Assembly (NCBI RefSeq): GCF_040676675.1
Contig: NZ_JBFAPK010000042.1
Coordinates: forward strand, 1 to 64,000
Direction: 5' to 3'
Length of the DNA: 64,000 nucleotides
DNA from: JBFAPK01 sp040676675
GTDB taxonomy: Bacteria > Actinomycetota > Actinomycetes > Mycobacteriales > Micromonosporaceae
The notes under the pieces were generated by a model that saw only the letters and a program-made list of their open reading frames with translations, was not told where the DNA came from and made no database searches. Each line of letters begins with the position of its first letter. Position 1 is the stretch's first letter. Made by a program: the position numbers and the translations under genes. Below, piece by piece: positions 38,005 to 46,872 of this stretch.

Positions 38005-38268
38005 CTACCGGTCCACCTGGGTGAAGTCCCACTCGTGCGGCGGGCGGGCGACCAGCCGCGACGGCGGTTCCGGCAGGCTCACCGGGCTGCCGCGCCACTT
38101 CGAGACGACCACGAGCCGGTGGTCGGTGGAGGAGAAGACCTCGCTCGACAGGTGCAGCGGATGGTGGTCGAAGTCCGGCAACGCCTTCTCGCAGACCCAG
38201 TCGATCAGGTCGGTGAACCCGGTCGGCTCCGCGCGCGCCTCCCACATCCGCACGATCACGTCGGCCAT
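38005..38268 (-). CDS. Hypothetical protein, possible ABM-like fold
   Basis: 87 aa, not recognised with certainty. MADVIVRMWEARAEPTGFTDLIDWV through SSEVFSSTDHRLVVVSKWRG has the beta-alpha-beta rhythm and sequence feel of small antibiotic-biosynthesis-monooxygenase-type proteins, but no catalytic residue can be named. GGAGGAG lies 3 bases before the ATG. It follows tsaD by 34 bases and is probably the last gene of the tsaB-rimI-tsaD operon. Confidence 0.7.
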   Translation of the reverse strand: MADVIVRMWEARAEPTGFTDLIDWVCEKALPDFDHHPLHLSSEVFSSTDHRLVVVSKWRGSPVSLPEPPSRLVARPPHEWDFTQVDR

Positions 38269-38302
38269 TACTCCTCCCAGCGGCGGCGAAGACGCCGGAA
38301 CA

Positions 38303-39349
38303 CTACACGCTGACGACGGTCAACGGCATCGCGGAATCGGCGGGCAGGTCGAGCCGGCTGGGCGCGACGCCGGCGGCGACCAGGTGCGACCCGAGCGCCG
38401 CCACCATCGCGCCGTTGTCGGTGCAGAGCTTGGGCCGGGGCGCCCGCACCGTGATCCCGTACCGCGCCGCCCGCTGCTCGGCCATCGCGCGCAGCCGCGA
38501 GTTCGCCGCCACCCCACCGCCGATGACCAGGGTCTCCACCCCGTGCTCCCGGCAGGCGTCCAGCGCCTTGGCGACGAGCACGTCGCAGACCGCCTCCTGG
38601 AACGACGCGGCCACGTCGGCGACCGGTACCGGCTCGCCCGCCCGCTCGCGCGCCTCCACCCAGCGCGCCACGGCCGTCTTGAGCCCCGAGAAGGAGAAGT
38701 CGAACCGGTGGGTGGCGAGATCCCGGGGCGCGGTCAGGCCGCGCGGGAAGGCGATCGCGTCGGCGCGACCGGACCGCGCCTCCCGGTCGATCGGCGGTCC
38801 GCCCGGGAACGGCAGCCCGAGCAGGCGCGCGACCTTGTCGAACGCCTCCCCCGCCGCGTCGTCGATGGTGGCGCCCAGCGGCGTGACCCCGGTGGCGAGG
38901 TCGTCCACGAGCAGCAGCGACGAGTGCCCGCCGGAGACCAACAGGGCCACCGCGGGCTCGGGCAGCGGCCCGTGCTCCAGGGTGTCCACGGCGACGTGCG
39001 CCGCGAGGTGGTTCACGCCGTACACCGGCTTCTCCGCGGCGAGCGCGTAACCCTTGGCGGCGGCCACGCCGACCAGCAGCGCCCCGGCCAGGCCCGGGCC
39101 CGCCGTCACGGCGATCGCGTCGATGTCGGCGAGGGTCACCCCGGCGTCGTCCAGGGCGCGCCGCATGGTCGGCACGATCGCCTCCAGATGCGCCCGGCTC
39201 GCCACCTCCGGAACCACCCCGCCGAACCGCGCGTGCTCGTCCACGCTGGAGGCGAGCGCGTCGGCGAGCAGGGTGTGTCCGCGGACGATGCCGACGCCGG
39301 TCTCGTCGCAGGAGGTCTCGATACCGAGGATGAGTGGTTCGTCTGCCAT
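38303..39349 (-). CDS. tsaD: tRNA threonylcarbamoyladenosine transferase TsaD
   Basis: Transfers the threonylcarbamoyl group to A37 of ANN-decoding tRNAs, with TsaB and TsaE. 348 aa, normal length. ASKHA fold: start LILGIETSCDETGVGIV, metal-binding GVNHLAAHVAVD (HxxxH), LVSGGHSSLLLVDD and the C-terminal GGGVAANSRLRAM with LCTDNGAMVAALG. GAGGAA, over the rimI stop, serves ATG 39349. Part of the tsaB-rimI-tsaD cluster, as in M. tuberculosis. Confidence 0.97.
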   Translation of the reverse strand: MADEPLILGIETSCDETGVGIVRGHTLLADALASSVDEHARFGGVVPEVASRAHLEAIVPTMRRALDDAGVTLADIDAIAVTAGPGLAGALLVGVAAAKGYALAAEKPVYGVNHLAAHVAVDTLEHGPLPEPAVALLVSGGHSSLLLVDDLATGVTPLGATIDDAAGEAFDKVARLLGLPFPGGPPIDREARSGRADAIAFPRGLTAPRDLATHRFDFSFSGLKTAVARWVEARERAGEPVPVADVAASFQEAVCDVLVAKALDACREHGVETLVIGGGVAANSRLRAMAEQRAARYGITVRAPRPKLCTDNGAMVAALGSHLVAAGVAPSRLDLPADSAMPLTVVSV

Positions 39350-39354
39350 GTTCC

Positions 39355-39801
39355 TCAGTCCAATTGGCGCTGCATCACCAGCGCGTCCGTGTTGCTGGGT
39401 TGGTAGTAGCCGCGGCGGATCCCGACGGCCTCGAAACCGTACGCCGCGTAGAGCTTCTGGGCCGGCGCGTTGTCCACCGCCACCTCCAGGAACGTGCTGC
39501 GTACGCCCCGGCGCCCGGCCTGGGCGAGCAGCGCCTCCAGCAGCGCCCGCCCGATGCCGGAACGCTGCCGGTCCCGGCGTACCGCGATGTTCTGCACCCA
39601 CGCCTCGTCGGGCGGGGCCAGGGCGAGACCGGCGTAGCCGACGACCTCGCCGCTCGCCTCGTCCAGCGCGACCGTGTAGTGGTGGCCGTTGGCCAGCTCG
39701 TTCCAGAACATCGCCGCCGACCACTGCTCGGCCCCGAAGAGATCCGCCTCGATCGGCAGCACCTCGTCGATGTGCCACCAGCGGAACCGACCGAGCCTCA
39801 C
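39355..39801 (-). CDS. rimI: Ribosomal-protein-alanine N-acetyltransferase RimI
   Basis: GNAT acetyltransferase, 148 aa, that acetylates N-terminal alanine of ribosomal protein S18 and others. Acetyl-CoA motif A is VRRDRQRSGIGRALLEALL, and the later NAPAQKLYAAYGFEAVGIRRGYY is conserved. GTG 39801 is the apparent start, with only a weak ribosome site. It sits 5 bases before tsaD, an association conserved in many bacteria. Confidence 0.92.
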   Translation of the reverse strand: MRLGRFRWWHIDEVLPIEADLFGAEQWSAAMFWNELANGHHYTVALDEASGEVVGYAGLALAPPDEAWVQNIAVRRDRQRSGIGRALLEALLAQAGRRGVRSTFLEVAVDNAPAQKLYAAYGFEAVGIRRGYYQPSNTDALVMQRQLD

Positions 39802-39889
39802 CCCGGCGCCCCGGCGGGTCCGCGCGCCACGCCGGCCCCTCCCGAGGGCGCGGCGCCGTGGCCGGTCGCCGCCGTACGGGCGTACCGGA

Positions 39890-40567
39890 TCACTGCAGCA
39901 CCGACTTGCGCGCCAGCGCCGCCACCGCGTCGGGGCGGCGCAGGTAGAGCGGGGTCAGCGGCTCGCCGGGCGCGCCGGACCGCACCCGCTCGGCGGCCAG
40001 CTCGGCCAGCGCCCACGCCGGCGGGTAGCGGGGCTCGTCGCGCAGCGGCAGCCCGAGCGCCTCCGGGTACCGGTGCGCGCCCTCGCCGACCGCGACGACC
40101 GCCCCGAGTTCGGCCGCCCGGCCGGCCACCTCGGCCGGCGCGTCGACCTCCGGTCCGGCCAGGCGCCGGCCCGCGCCGTCGTAGACGGCCCAGTAGATCT
40201 CGCGCCGGCGGGCGTCGCTCGCCACCAGTACGGTCTGCTCGCCCTTCGCCGCGTGGCCGATCGCGTCCAGCGAGCCGACGCCGTACGTGGGTATGCCGAG
40301 CACCTGGCCCATGCTGGCCGCGGTGACCAGACCGACACGCAGCCCGGTGAAGGGTCCGGGGCCGAGCCCGGCCACGATCGCGCCCAGGTCGGCGGGGCGG
40401 GCGCCGGCCTCGGCCAGCACCGCGTCCACCTGGGGGGCGAGCAGCTCCCCGTGCGCCCGGGCGTCGACGGTACGCCGCTCGGCGCGGAGCGTGACGCGGT
40501 CGGGCGTGATCTCCGCCAGCGCCGCGGTCACCGCTGGGGTCGACGAATCCACCACGAGTACGAGCAC
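39890..40567 (-). CDS. tsaB: tRNA threonylcarbamoyladenosine biosynthesis protein TsaB
   Basis: 225 aa ASKHA-fold partner of TsaD in t6A synthesis. LVLVVDSSTPAVTAAL start, the GPGPFTGLRVGLVTAASMGQVLGIPTYGVGSLDAI core and the ARRREIYWAVYD segment are typical. GTG 40567 is preceded 6 bases upstream by TAAGGT, so a leaderless mRNA is likely. First gene of the tsaB-rimI-tsaD unit. tsaE, adjacent in M. tuberculosis, is here 8.7 kb away. Confidence 0.95.
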   Translation of the reverse strand: MLVLVVDSSTPAVTAALAEITPDRVTLRAERRTVDARAHGELLAPQVDAVLAEAGARPADLGAIVAGLGPGPFTGLRVGLVTAASMGQVLGIPTYGVGSLDAIGHAAKGEQTVLVASDARRREIYWAVYDGAGRRLAGPEVDAPAEVAGRAAELGAVVAVGEGAHRYPEALGLPLRDEPRYPPAWALAELAAERVRSGAPGEPLTPLYLRRPDAVAALARKSVLQ

Positions 40568-40573
40568 ACCCTG

Positions 40574-40579
40574 ACCTTA
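40574..40579 (-). promoter_or_regulatory. -10 element TAAGGT of tsaB (leaderless)
   Basis: TAAGGT on the minus strand, 6 bases, then the GTG of tsaB. Confidence 0.6.
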
Positions 40580-40601
40580 GCCGGGCATCGACTACCGCCC
40601 G

Positions 40602-41681
40602 TCACCACCCGGCCGGCACCGCCGCTCCCGTCCCGGCCCGCTCGGCGACCGCCGGCCGCGGCCCGCCGCCCGGGCCCGGCGGCGCGGAGATCGGCCCGAC
40701 GATGGAGCCCGGCGGTACGGGATGCGGCTGGCCGGCCGGCTCCGGCAGCACGGGATGCGGCCCGCCGGCCGGCTCCGGCAGCACTGGGTGCGGCTGGCTG
40801 GCCGCGTAGAGCAGCTCCCGCACGTCCGGCTCGGCCTCCCGGTCGGCGCGCCAGACCAGGCGCAGGGCGAGCGGGGCTGCCGGCTCGGCCGGATCGATCC
40901 GGCGCAGCGCCCCGGCGGCCAGCTCCCCGGCCACCGCGAACTCGGGCAGCAGCGCCAAGCCCAGACCCTGCGCCGCCCAGGCTCGGGCGATCTCGACGTG
41001 GCCGACCTCAACCCGGTCGCCGATGCCGCCGAGGAGCCGGTCGACCGCCATCCGGAACGAGCACCCGGCCGGGGTGAGCAGCCACCGCTCGTCGGCCAGC
41101 CGGGGCCACGGTACGCCGCGGGCGCCGGCCAGCGGGTGGGTCGGCGCGGCGACCAGCGCGAGCGGTACGGGATCCAGGTCGGTGAAGGCCAACTCGTCCG
41201 GCGGCAGCACGGCGGTGAAACCGAGCGCGCCCAGGGCGGCGCCGGTGTCCAGGAGCAGCGCGGCGTCGAGTTGTCCCGTGGCGACCCGCCGCAGCAGTTC
41301 ATCCCGCCGGCCGGAGGGCTCGACCTCGACCGCGAGCTCCGGCCGGCGCCGCGCCAGCCGGGCGAGGACCGCGGGGACCAGGCGCGCGACGAGCGTCTCC
41401 AGCGCGCCCAGCCGTACCGCCGGCCGGGCGCCGGTCACCTCGCGGCGGGCCTGCTCGGCCTCGTCCAGCAGCCGCCGCGCCCAGCGCAGCAGCACCTCGC
41501 CGGCCGGGGTGAGCCGCATCCCGTCCGGCGTGCGGTCGAAGAGCGGCACCGCGAGCGAGCGTTCCAGCCGGCGGATCTGATCCGACACCGAGGACGGGGC
41601 GAGTCCGAGCACGCCGGCCGCCTCGGTGACGGTGCCGGCACGGACCACGGCGACGAAGGTACGGAGCTGGCGCAGTTCCAC
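40602..41681 (-). CDS. LysR family regulator with repeat-bearing C-terminal extension
   Basis: 359 aa. N-terminal winged helix (ELRQLRTFVAVVRAGTVTEAAGVLGLAPSSVSDQIRRLERSLAVPLFDRT, in part) and a LysR substrate domain to about residue 295. The remaining 60 residues are an unusual Pro/Gly-rich tail containing PHPVLPEPAGG repeats, coded by a 33-bp tandem repeat (40718-40800). GTG 41681 has TACCGT 7 bases upstream. It is divergent from an MFS exporter, the classical LysR target position. Confidence 0.88.
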   Translation of the reverse strand: MELRQLRTFVAVVRAGTVTEAAGVLGLAPSSVSDQIRRLERSLAVPLFDRTPDGMRLTPAGEVLLRWARRLLDEAEQARREVTGARPAVRLGALETLVARLVPAVLARLARRRPELAVEVEPSGRRDELLRRVATGQLDAALLLDTGAALGALGFTAVLPPDELAFTDLDPVPLALVAAPTHPLAGARGVPWPRLADERWLLTPAGCSFRMAVDRLLGGIGDRVEVGHVEIARAWAAQGLGLALLPEFAVAGELAAGALRRIDPAEPAAPLALRLVWRADREAEPDVRELLYAASQPHPVLPEPAGGPHPVLPEPAGQPHPVPPGSIVGPISAPPGPGGGPRPAVAERAGTGAAVPAGW

Positions 41682-41688
41682 GCCGACC

Positions 41689-41694
41689 ACGGTA
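41689..41694 (-). promoter_or_regulatory. -10 element TACCGT of the LysR gene (leaderless)
   Basis: TACCGT on the minus strand, 7 bases before GTG 41681. Confidence 0.55.
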
Positions 41695-41776
41695 CGCAGG
41701 GCGTTCGGTTTTGCCGAACGACCCGTGCGATCGCGCCGGTGGAGCCGGGACGGGCGCCGGCGCAGGGTGGTCGCCG

Positions 41777-41860
41777 GTCCGCCGGAGGCGGCACGAGGAC
41801 ACCCGTCCGCCGCAGGCGGCACGACGACACCGGCCCGCCAGAGGCGGCACGACGACGCAG
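41777..41860. repeat. Three tandem copies of a 28-bp unit in the LysR/MFS divergent region
   Basis: Units at 41777-41804, 41805-41832 and 41833-41860, exactly in register. The common core is CGCC, two variable bases, then AGGCGGCACGA; each unit contains a short GCC/GGC inverted repeat. It ends 11 bases before the MFS start codon. Possible multi-site operator for the LysR protein, or simple repeat expansion. Confidence 0.85.
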
Positions 41861-41871
41861 GGAGACGAGCG

Positions 41872-43266
41872 ATGTCCGACTCATCCACCACCCTCCGGGC
41901 CGCCCGGCCGGCCCGGGCCGTACCACCATCGGGGCGGGGCCGGCTGCTGCTGGGCCTCTCCCTCGGGTACTTCATGGTGCTGCTCGACACGACCGTCCTC
42001 ACGGTCGCCCTGCCCGACCTGGCCCGGGACCTCGGCGGCTCGGTCGGCGGGCAGCAGTGGGCGGTCAACGGCTACACGGTCGCCTTCGCGGCGCTGCTGC
42101 TCACCGCCGGCGCCGCCACCGACCGGTACGGCGCACACCGGGTCTTCCGCGCCGGCGTCGCCGCGTTCGGCGTACTGTCGCTGCTCAGCGCCGCCGCGCC
42201 CGCGCTCGGCGCGCTGGTCGCGCTGCGGGCGGCCCTCGGCGTCGCCGGGGCGGCCTGCCTGCCCAGCTCGCTGGCGCTGATCGCGCGGGCCTATCCGGTA
42301 CCGGCCGAACGGGCGCGGGCGATGGGCGCCTGGGCCGCCATCACCGGGGTGGCGCTGGGGGCCGGCCCGGTCGTCGGCGGGCTGCTGGTCGAGGCGGCCG
42401 GCTGGCGCGCGGTCTTCCTGGTCAACGTGCCGCTCGCCGCCGTCGCGCTGGCCCTGACCGCCGGCTCGGCGATCCGCTGCCCGACCGGCGCCCGGCCGAT
42501 CGACCGACCCGGCCAGCTGGTCGCCTGCGCCCTGCTGGCGCTCGGCACCGACGCGATCATCGCCGCCGGCGAGCGGGCCGGCACGCACGCCCTGCTCGCC
42601 AGCCTGGCGACCGTCGGCACCGGGGCGCTGCTGGCGCGGCGGCAACGATCCGCCCCCGCCCCGGTGCTGCCGGCCGACGTGATCCGGGCGCCGGGGGTGC
42701 GGATCGGGCTGCTCACCGGCGCCGGGGTGAACTTCACGCTCGCCGGGGCCCTCTTCGTGCTCACCCTGCTGCTGCAGGAGCGGTTCGACCCGATCCGTAC
42801 CGGTCTGGCGTTCCTGCCGCTCACCCTGCCGACCGCCGTCAACCCCCTGCTCACCGGCCGCCTCGTCGCCCGGCACGGGCCCCGCCCGGCGGTGTTGGCC
42901 GGCCTCGCGCTGATCACCGCCGGCACGGCGCTGCTCGCGGGCGCGACCCTGGCCCACGGCGGCTACCCGCCGCTGGCGGCGGGGCTGGCGCTGCTCGGGT
43001 TCGGCATCTCGTTCGCGCTACCGGCGCTGGTCACCGGGGTGGTGGCGGCGGCGCCCGCGGGCACGGCCGGCACCGCCGGTGGGCTGCTCAACGCGGTCCG
43101 CCAGGTCGGCGCGGCGCTCGGGGTGGCCGTCATGGGCGCACCGGTCGCGATCCTCGGGCCCGGCCGTGGCGCCGGGTACGCCTTCCTGCTGGCCACGGCG
43201 CTCTGCGCGGCCGTCGCCCTGCTGACCGCACGCCGGCGACCGGCCCGCCCGGCTACCGGGTCCTGA
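41872..43266 (+). CDS. MFS multidrug-type exporter, DHA2 family
   Basis: 464 aa, 12-14 membrane helices. Family signature LGLSLGYFMVLLDTTVLTVALPDLARDLGG in helix 1 and the motif C region GVALGAGPVVGGLLVEAAGWRAVFLVNVP in helix 5. Likely drug or metabolite efflux by proton antiport, controlled by the divergent LysR gene through the repeat-rich intergenic region. ATG 41872 has GGGAG about 8 bases upstream. Confidence 0.9.
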   Translation: MSDSSTTLRAARPARAVPPSGRGRLLLGLSLGYFMVLLDTTVLTVALPDLARDLGGSVGGQQWAVNGYTVAFAALLLTAGAATDRYGAHRVFRAGVAAFGVLSLLSAAAPALGALVALRAALGVAGAACLPSSLALIARAYPVPAERARAMGAWAAITGVALGAGPVVGGLLVEAAGWRAVFLVNVPLAAVALALTAGSAIRCPTGARPIDRPGQLVACALLALGTDAIIAAGERAGTHALLASLATVGTGALLARRQRSAPAPVLPADVIRAPGVRIGLLTGAGVNFTLAGALFVLTLLLQERFDPIRTGLAFLPLTLPTAVNPLLTGRLVARHGPRPAVLAGLALITAGTALLAGATLAHGGYPPLAAGLALLGFGISFALPALVTGVVAAAPAGTAGTAGGLLNAVRQVGAALGVAVMGAPVAILGPGRGAGYAFLLATALCAAVALLTARRRPARPATGS

Positions 43267-43370
43267 CAACCGATCCCCTCGGGCTGTCAACCTCTGAGCG
43301 CGCACCCGCGTGTGCCGTGGCGGACGCGCCCGAACCCGGGTGCCGTCACGACGTGGAGGAACTTTCCCCG

Positions 43371-46300
43371 ATGAGACGAAGCACGCTGTCCGGGCTACTC
43401 GTCGCTGGCCTGCTGGTCGGCACACCGCAGCCAGGTTGGAGCCGGCTCGCGGGCGGCGACCCGGGCGAGTACGGTCCGGCCTACGCCGCCGGAAAACCGG
43501 TCACGGTCACGCTGCTGACCGGCGACCGAGTGCGGTTGCCGGCCGGCGGCACGGCCAGCCCCACGGTGCTGCCGGCGCAAGGCCGCGAGCGCATCCATTT
43601 CACCGGCTTCCGGGCCGGTGGGCACCTCTACCTGGTACCCGAGGACGCCATCCGACCCGTACAGTCGGGCCGGCTCGATCGCCGGTTGTTCGACGTGACG
43701 GAGTTGGTCGAATCCGGCTACGACGACGCCCACCGACCGGACCTGCCGCTGATCATCGGGTTCGGCTCGGAGCGGGCCCGCACCGAGGCCGCGCCCCGAC
43801 TGGCCGCCTCCGGGGCGAGGGTGACCCGCGGCCTGCCGGCGGTACGGGGCAGCGCGGTCTCGGCTGCCAAGCACGCGATCGGCGACCTGTGGGCGAGCCT
43901 GAACACCGGCGGCGGCCAGTCGATCGCGGGCGCCGGAAAGGTCGAACGGGTGTGGCTGGACGGGCTCCGCCGGCCGACCCTCGACCAGAGCGTCCCGCAG
44001 ATCGGGGCGCCGACCGCGTGGGCCGCCGGGCGTACCGGCGCCGGGGTGTCGGTCGCGGTACTCGACACGGGCCTGGACGCCACCCATCCGGACCTGGCCG
44101 GTCAGGTGCTGAAGCAGGCGAACTTCACCTCCGAACCGGACACCGACGACCTTGTCGGTCACGGCACCCACGTCGCCTCGACCATCGCCGGTACCGGTGC
44201 CGCCTCCGGCGGCCGCTACCGGGGCGTGGCACCGGGTGCGCGACTGCTGATCGGCAAGGTGTGCGAGCGGCGGGGCTGTCCCGAGTCGGCGGTCCTCGCC
44301 GGCATGCAGTGGGCCGCCGACAACGGCGCCCGCGTGGTGAACCTGAGCCTCGGCGGGGACGACACCCCCGAGGTGGACCCCCTCGAACAGGCGGTCAACG
44401 ACCTGACCGCGCGGCAGGGAACGCTGTTCGTCGTCGCGGCGGGAAACTCGGGCGCGGACGCCGAGACGATCAACTCGCCGGGCAGCGCGGACGCGGCGTT
44501 GACGGTCGGCGCGGTGACGAAGTCGGACGTACTGGCCGACTTCTCCAGCCGGGGGCCGCGAATCGGCGACGCGGCGCTGAAGCCCGACCTCACCGCGCCG
44601 GGGGTGGACATCGTCGCCGCGCGGGCCGCCAACGGCACCGAGGGCACCCCGGTCGACGCCAGCTACACCCGCATGTCGGGCACCTCGATGGCGACGCCAC
44701 ACGTGGCCGGCGCGGCCGCGATCCTGGCGGAGCAGCGCCCGCAGTGGCACGCCGGTGAGCTGAAGGCGGCGTTGATGGCGTCCGCGAAGCGGAATCCCGG
44801 GCTCGGCGCGTATCAGCAGGGCGCCGGGCGGGTGGACGTGGCCCGCGCGCTGACCCAGCCGGTGACCACCGACCCGGTGAGCCTGAGCTTCGGCGCGCAG
44901 CAGTGGCCGCACCAGGACGACGTACCGGTGACCAGAACGTTGACCTACCGCAACGACGGCGACGCGCCGCTGTCGCTCGCCCTGAGCGTCGAGGCGATCG
45001 GCCCCGACGGCAAGCCCGCCCCGCCCGGCACCTTCACCCTCGGCACCACCAGCATCGTGGTACCGGCCGGTGGGCAGGCACAGGTCAGCGTTACCGCCGA
45101 CACCCGCGTACCGACGGCGGACGGGACGTTCTCCGGCAGCGTGGTCGCGACCGGGCCGGGTGTCACCAGCAGTACCCCGATCGGGGTGCTCAAGGACATC
45201 GAGCGGTACGACCTGACGCTGCGGCACACCGACCGCACCGGCGCGGCCACCGACAACTACCTGACCAACATCTCGAACGTGGATGGGAAGTTCACCTACC
45301 TCTTCCCGTACGACGCGGACGGCACGGTGACGGTACGCCTGCCGAAGGCGACGTACTCGGTCACCACCACGATCGGCACACCGACGGCGGACGGCCCGAA
45401 CGAGCTGGCCATGCTGTCGCAGCCGCTGGTCAGCCTCACCCGCGACACCACGATCGACCTGGACGCCCGCCTGGCCAAACCGGTCGAGGTGGCGGTGCCG
45501 GACGATTCGGCCCGATCGATGAGCGCCCTGATCGCCTTCTACCGGAAACGTCCGGGCGACGACGATCAGGCGGGGTATCTGACCGGGGAGAGCTTCGACG
45601 GCCTGTCCACGGCCGGGCTCGGCGACCCGGTGCCGGGCGAGCTGACATCGGAGGCGACGAGCGTGTGGGCGAAGCCGGACGCGAACGGCGACTTCACGGC
45701 CAGCCCGTACTCCTACCTCCTCACGGCGCTCACCAACGACCGGCTCTTCACCGGCCTCACCCGGCGGTACCAGCCGGGTGAGCTGGCGGCGGTGCACCTC
45801 GACGTCGCCGCGCCGCAGCCGTCGTCGAGGGCCAGTTCGTCGGTGTTCGGCATGGCCCCGAACGGTCACGTCGTAGTGCGCGGCATGCCCGGCCTGGCCC
45901 TGCCGGGCCGGCGCGTCGAGTACCTCAGTGCCGACGGTGACCTCCGCTGGATGAGACGGATGTACGTCGAGACGCCCGACGCCGGCAGCGGGGACTACGC
46001 GCTGGACAGCACCCTCGCGGGCTCGCCCCGGCGCTACCTCGCCGGTGGCGTCTACCACGAACGGTGGAACACCGGACGGTACGGGCCGGTGCTGCCGGAG
46101 CCGTTCTACCCGCAGGACGGGGCCCACCGGATCGGCTCCCTCATCGAGGTCGAGGTACCCCCATTCAGTGATTCGGCCGGTCACGGCGTCTACGACGAGA
46201 CCGCCGACTACCACTCGACCCTGTACCGGAACGAGGAGCAGATCGGGACTCAGGACGGAAGCCCCGAGGTCTTCTATCAGCTACCGGACGAGCAGGAGGC

Positions 46301-46733
46301 CCGGTACCGCCTGGTGCTGGAGGCCGTCCGCCGACACGCCGAGCTGACCGGGCGGGTCACGTTGGACTGGACCTTCCGGTCCGGAGCGTCGCCCGACGGC
46401 GCCATGGTGCCGCTGCCCCTGATGACGGTGCGGTACACGCCCGACCTGGTCGGCGACCGCCTGGTCCGGGACGGCGGGGCGGTACGCCTCCCGCTGACCG
46501 TGCAGCACCGCACCGGTATTCCGTTGTCCACCGTCGACGTCCCGGCCGTCGAGGTCTCGTACGACGGCGGTCGCGGCTGGCAGCGGCTCAGGCTGCTCGG
46601 CCGGCCGGACCAGTGGTACGTCAGCGTCGTCCCGCCGGCCGGGGCGACCAAGGTGTCGCTGCGCACCACCGCGTCCGACACGGCCGGCAACTCCGTCCGG
46701 CAGACGACGATCGACGCGTACCGGCTGAGCTGA
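43371..46733 (+). CDS. Secreted S8 (subtilisin-type) serine peptidase
   Basis: 1120 aa. Sec signal peptide (1 to about 24), a prodomain-like region (about 40-195), the catalytic domain (about 205-470) with triad Asp232 (AVLDTGLDATHPDL), His264 (VGHGTHVAS) and Ser439 (MSGTSMATPHVAG) and oxyanion Asn359 (VAAGNSG). About 650 further residues are beta-rich, with a Fn3/CARDB-like start (VTRTLTYRNDGDAPLSLALSV). Large actinomycete extracellular subtilases share this form. GGAGGA precedes ATG 43371. Probably a nutrient protease; the following sigma-factor gene is only weakly linked. Confidence 0.92.
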   Translation: MRRSTLSGLLVAGLLVGTPQPGWSRLAGGDPGEYGPAYAAGKPVTVTLLTGDRVRLPAGGTASPTVLPAQGRERIHFTGFRAGGHLYLVPEDAIRPVQSGRLDRRLFDVTELVESGYDDAHRPDLPLIIGFGSERARTEAAPRLAASGARVTRGLPAVRGSAVSAAKHAIGDLWASLNTGGGQSIAGAGKVERVWLDGLRRPTLDQSVPQIGAPTAWAAGRTGAGVSVAVLDTGLDATHPDLAGQVLKQANFTSEPDTDDLVGHGTHVASTIAGTGAASGGRYRGVAPGARLLIGKVCERRGCPESAVLAGMQWAADNGARVVNLSLGGDDTPEVDPLEQAVNDLTARQGTLFVVAAGNSGADAETINSPGSADAALTVGAVTKSDVLADFSSRGPRIGDAALKPDLTAPGVDIVAARAANGTEGTPVDASYTRMSGTSMATPHVAGAAAILAEQRPQWHAGELKAALMASAKRNPGLGAYQQGAGRVDVARALTQPVTTDPVSLSFGAQQWPHQDDVPVTRTLTYRNDGDAPLSLALSVEAIGPDGKPAPPGTFTLGTTSIVVPAGGQAQVSVTADTRVPTADGTFSGSVVATGPGVTSSTPIGVLKDIERYDLTLRHTDRTGAATDNYLTNISNVDGKFTYLFPYDADGTVTVRLPKATYSVTTTIGTPTADGPNELAMLSQPLVSLTRDTTIDLDARLAKPVEVAVPDDSARSMSALIAFYRKRPGDDDQAGYLTGESFDGLSTAGLGDPVPGELTSEATSVWAKPDANGDFTASPYSYLLTALTNDRLFTGLTRRYQPGELAAVHLDVAAPQPSSRASSSVFGMAPNGHVVVRGMPGLALPGRRVEYLSADGDLRWMRRMYVETPDAGSGDYALDSTLAGSPRRYLAGGVYHERWNTGRYGPVLPEPFYPQDGAHRIGSLIEVEVPPFSDSAGHGVYDETADYHSTLYRNEEQIGTQDGSPEVFYQLPDEQEARYRLVLEAVRRHAELTGRVTLDWTFRSGASPDGAMVPLPLMTVRYTPDLVGDRLVRDGGAVRLPLTVQHRTGIPLSTVDVPAVEVSYDGGRGWQRLRLLGRPDQWYVSVVPPAGATKVSLRTTASDTAGNSVRQTTIDAYRLS

Positions 46734-46752
46734 CGGCCGGCGACCCGGCCGA

Positions 46753-46800
46753 GCGCCGGGCAACAGGGGCCGACCTCGGCGACGCCCTGTTGCCCGGCGC
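46753..46800 (+). terminator. Terminator after the S8 peptidase gene
   Basis: 16-bp perfect stem (46753-46768 with 46785-46800), 16-base loop, starting 20 bases after the stop. Confidence 0.8.
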
Positions 46801-46872
46801 CCTCGTCGTCGCGGCCGGTTGACCAGCGAACTCATTCCGGCCGCTGTCAACCATCGGGAGGGGGGTCCGCGT

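Noticed and set aside
41777..41860. CRISPR array
   Set aside because: The 28-bp units are adjacent with no unique spacers and no cas genes are nearby; it is a simple tandem repeat.
43395..46214. Minus-strand open frame of over 900 codons opposite the subtilase
   Set aside because: Composition shadow: Arg/Gly/Ala-rich translation with no domain, no start signals, and fully covered by a well-supported gene.
40722..46733. A single plus-strand open frame of about 2000 codons
   Set aside because: Only its last 1120 codons, from the ATG at 43371 with a ribosome site and signal peptide, code for the S8 peptidase. The rest is antisense to LysR and out of frame with the MFS exporter, an effect of GC-rich codon use.
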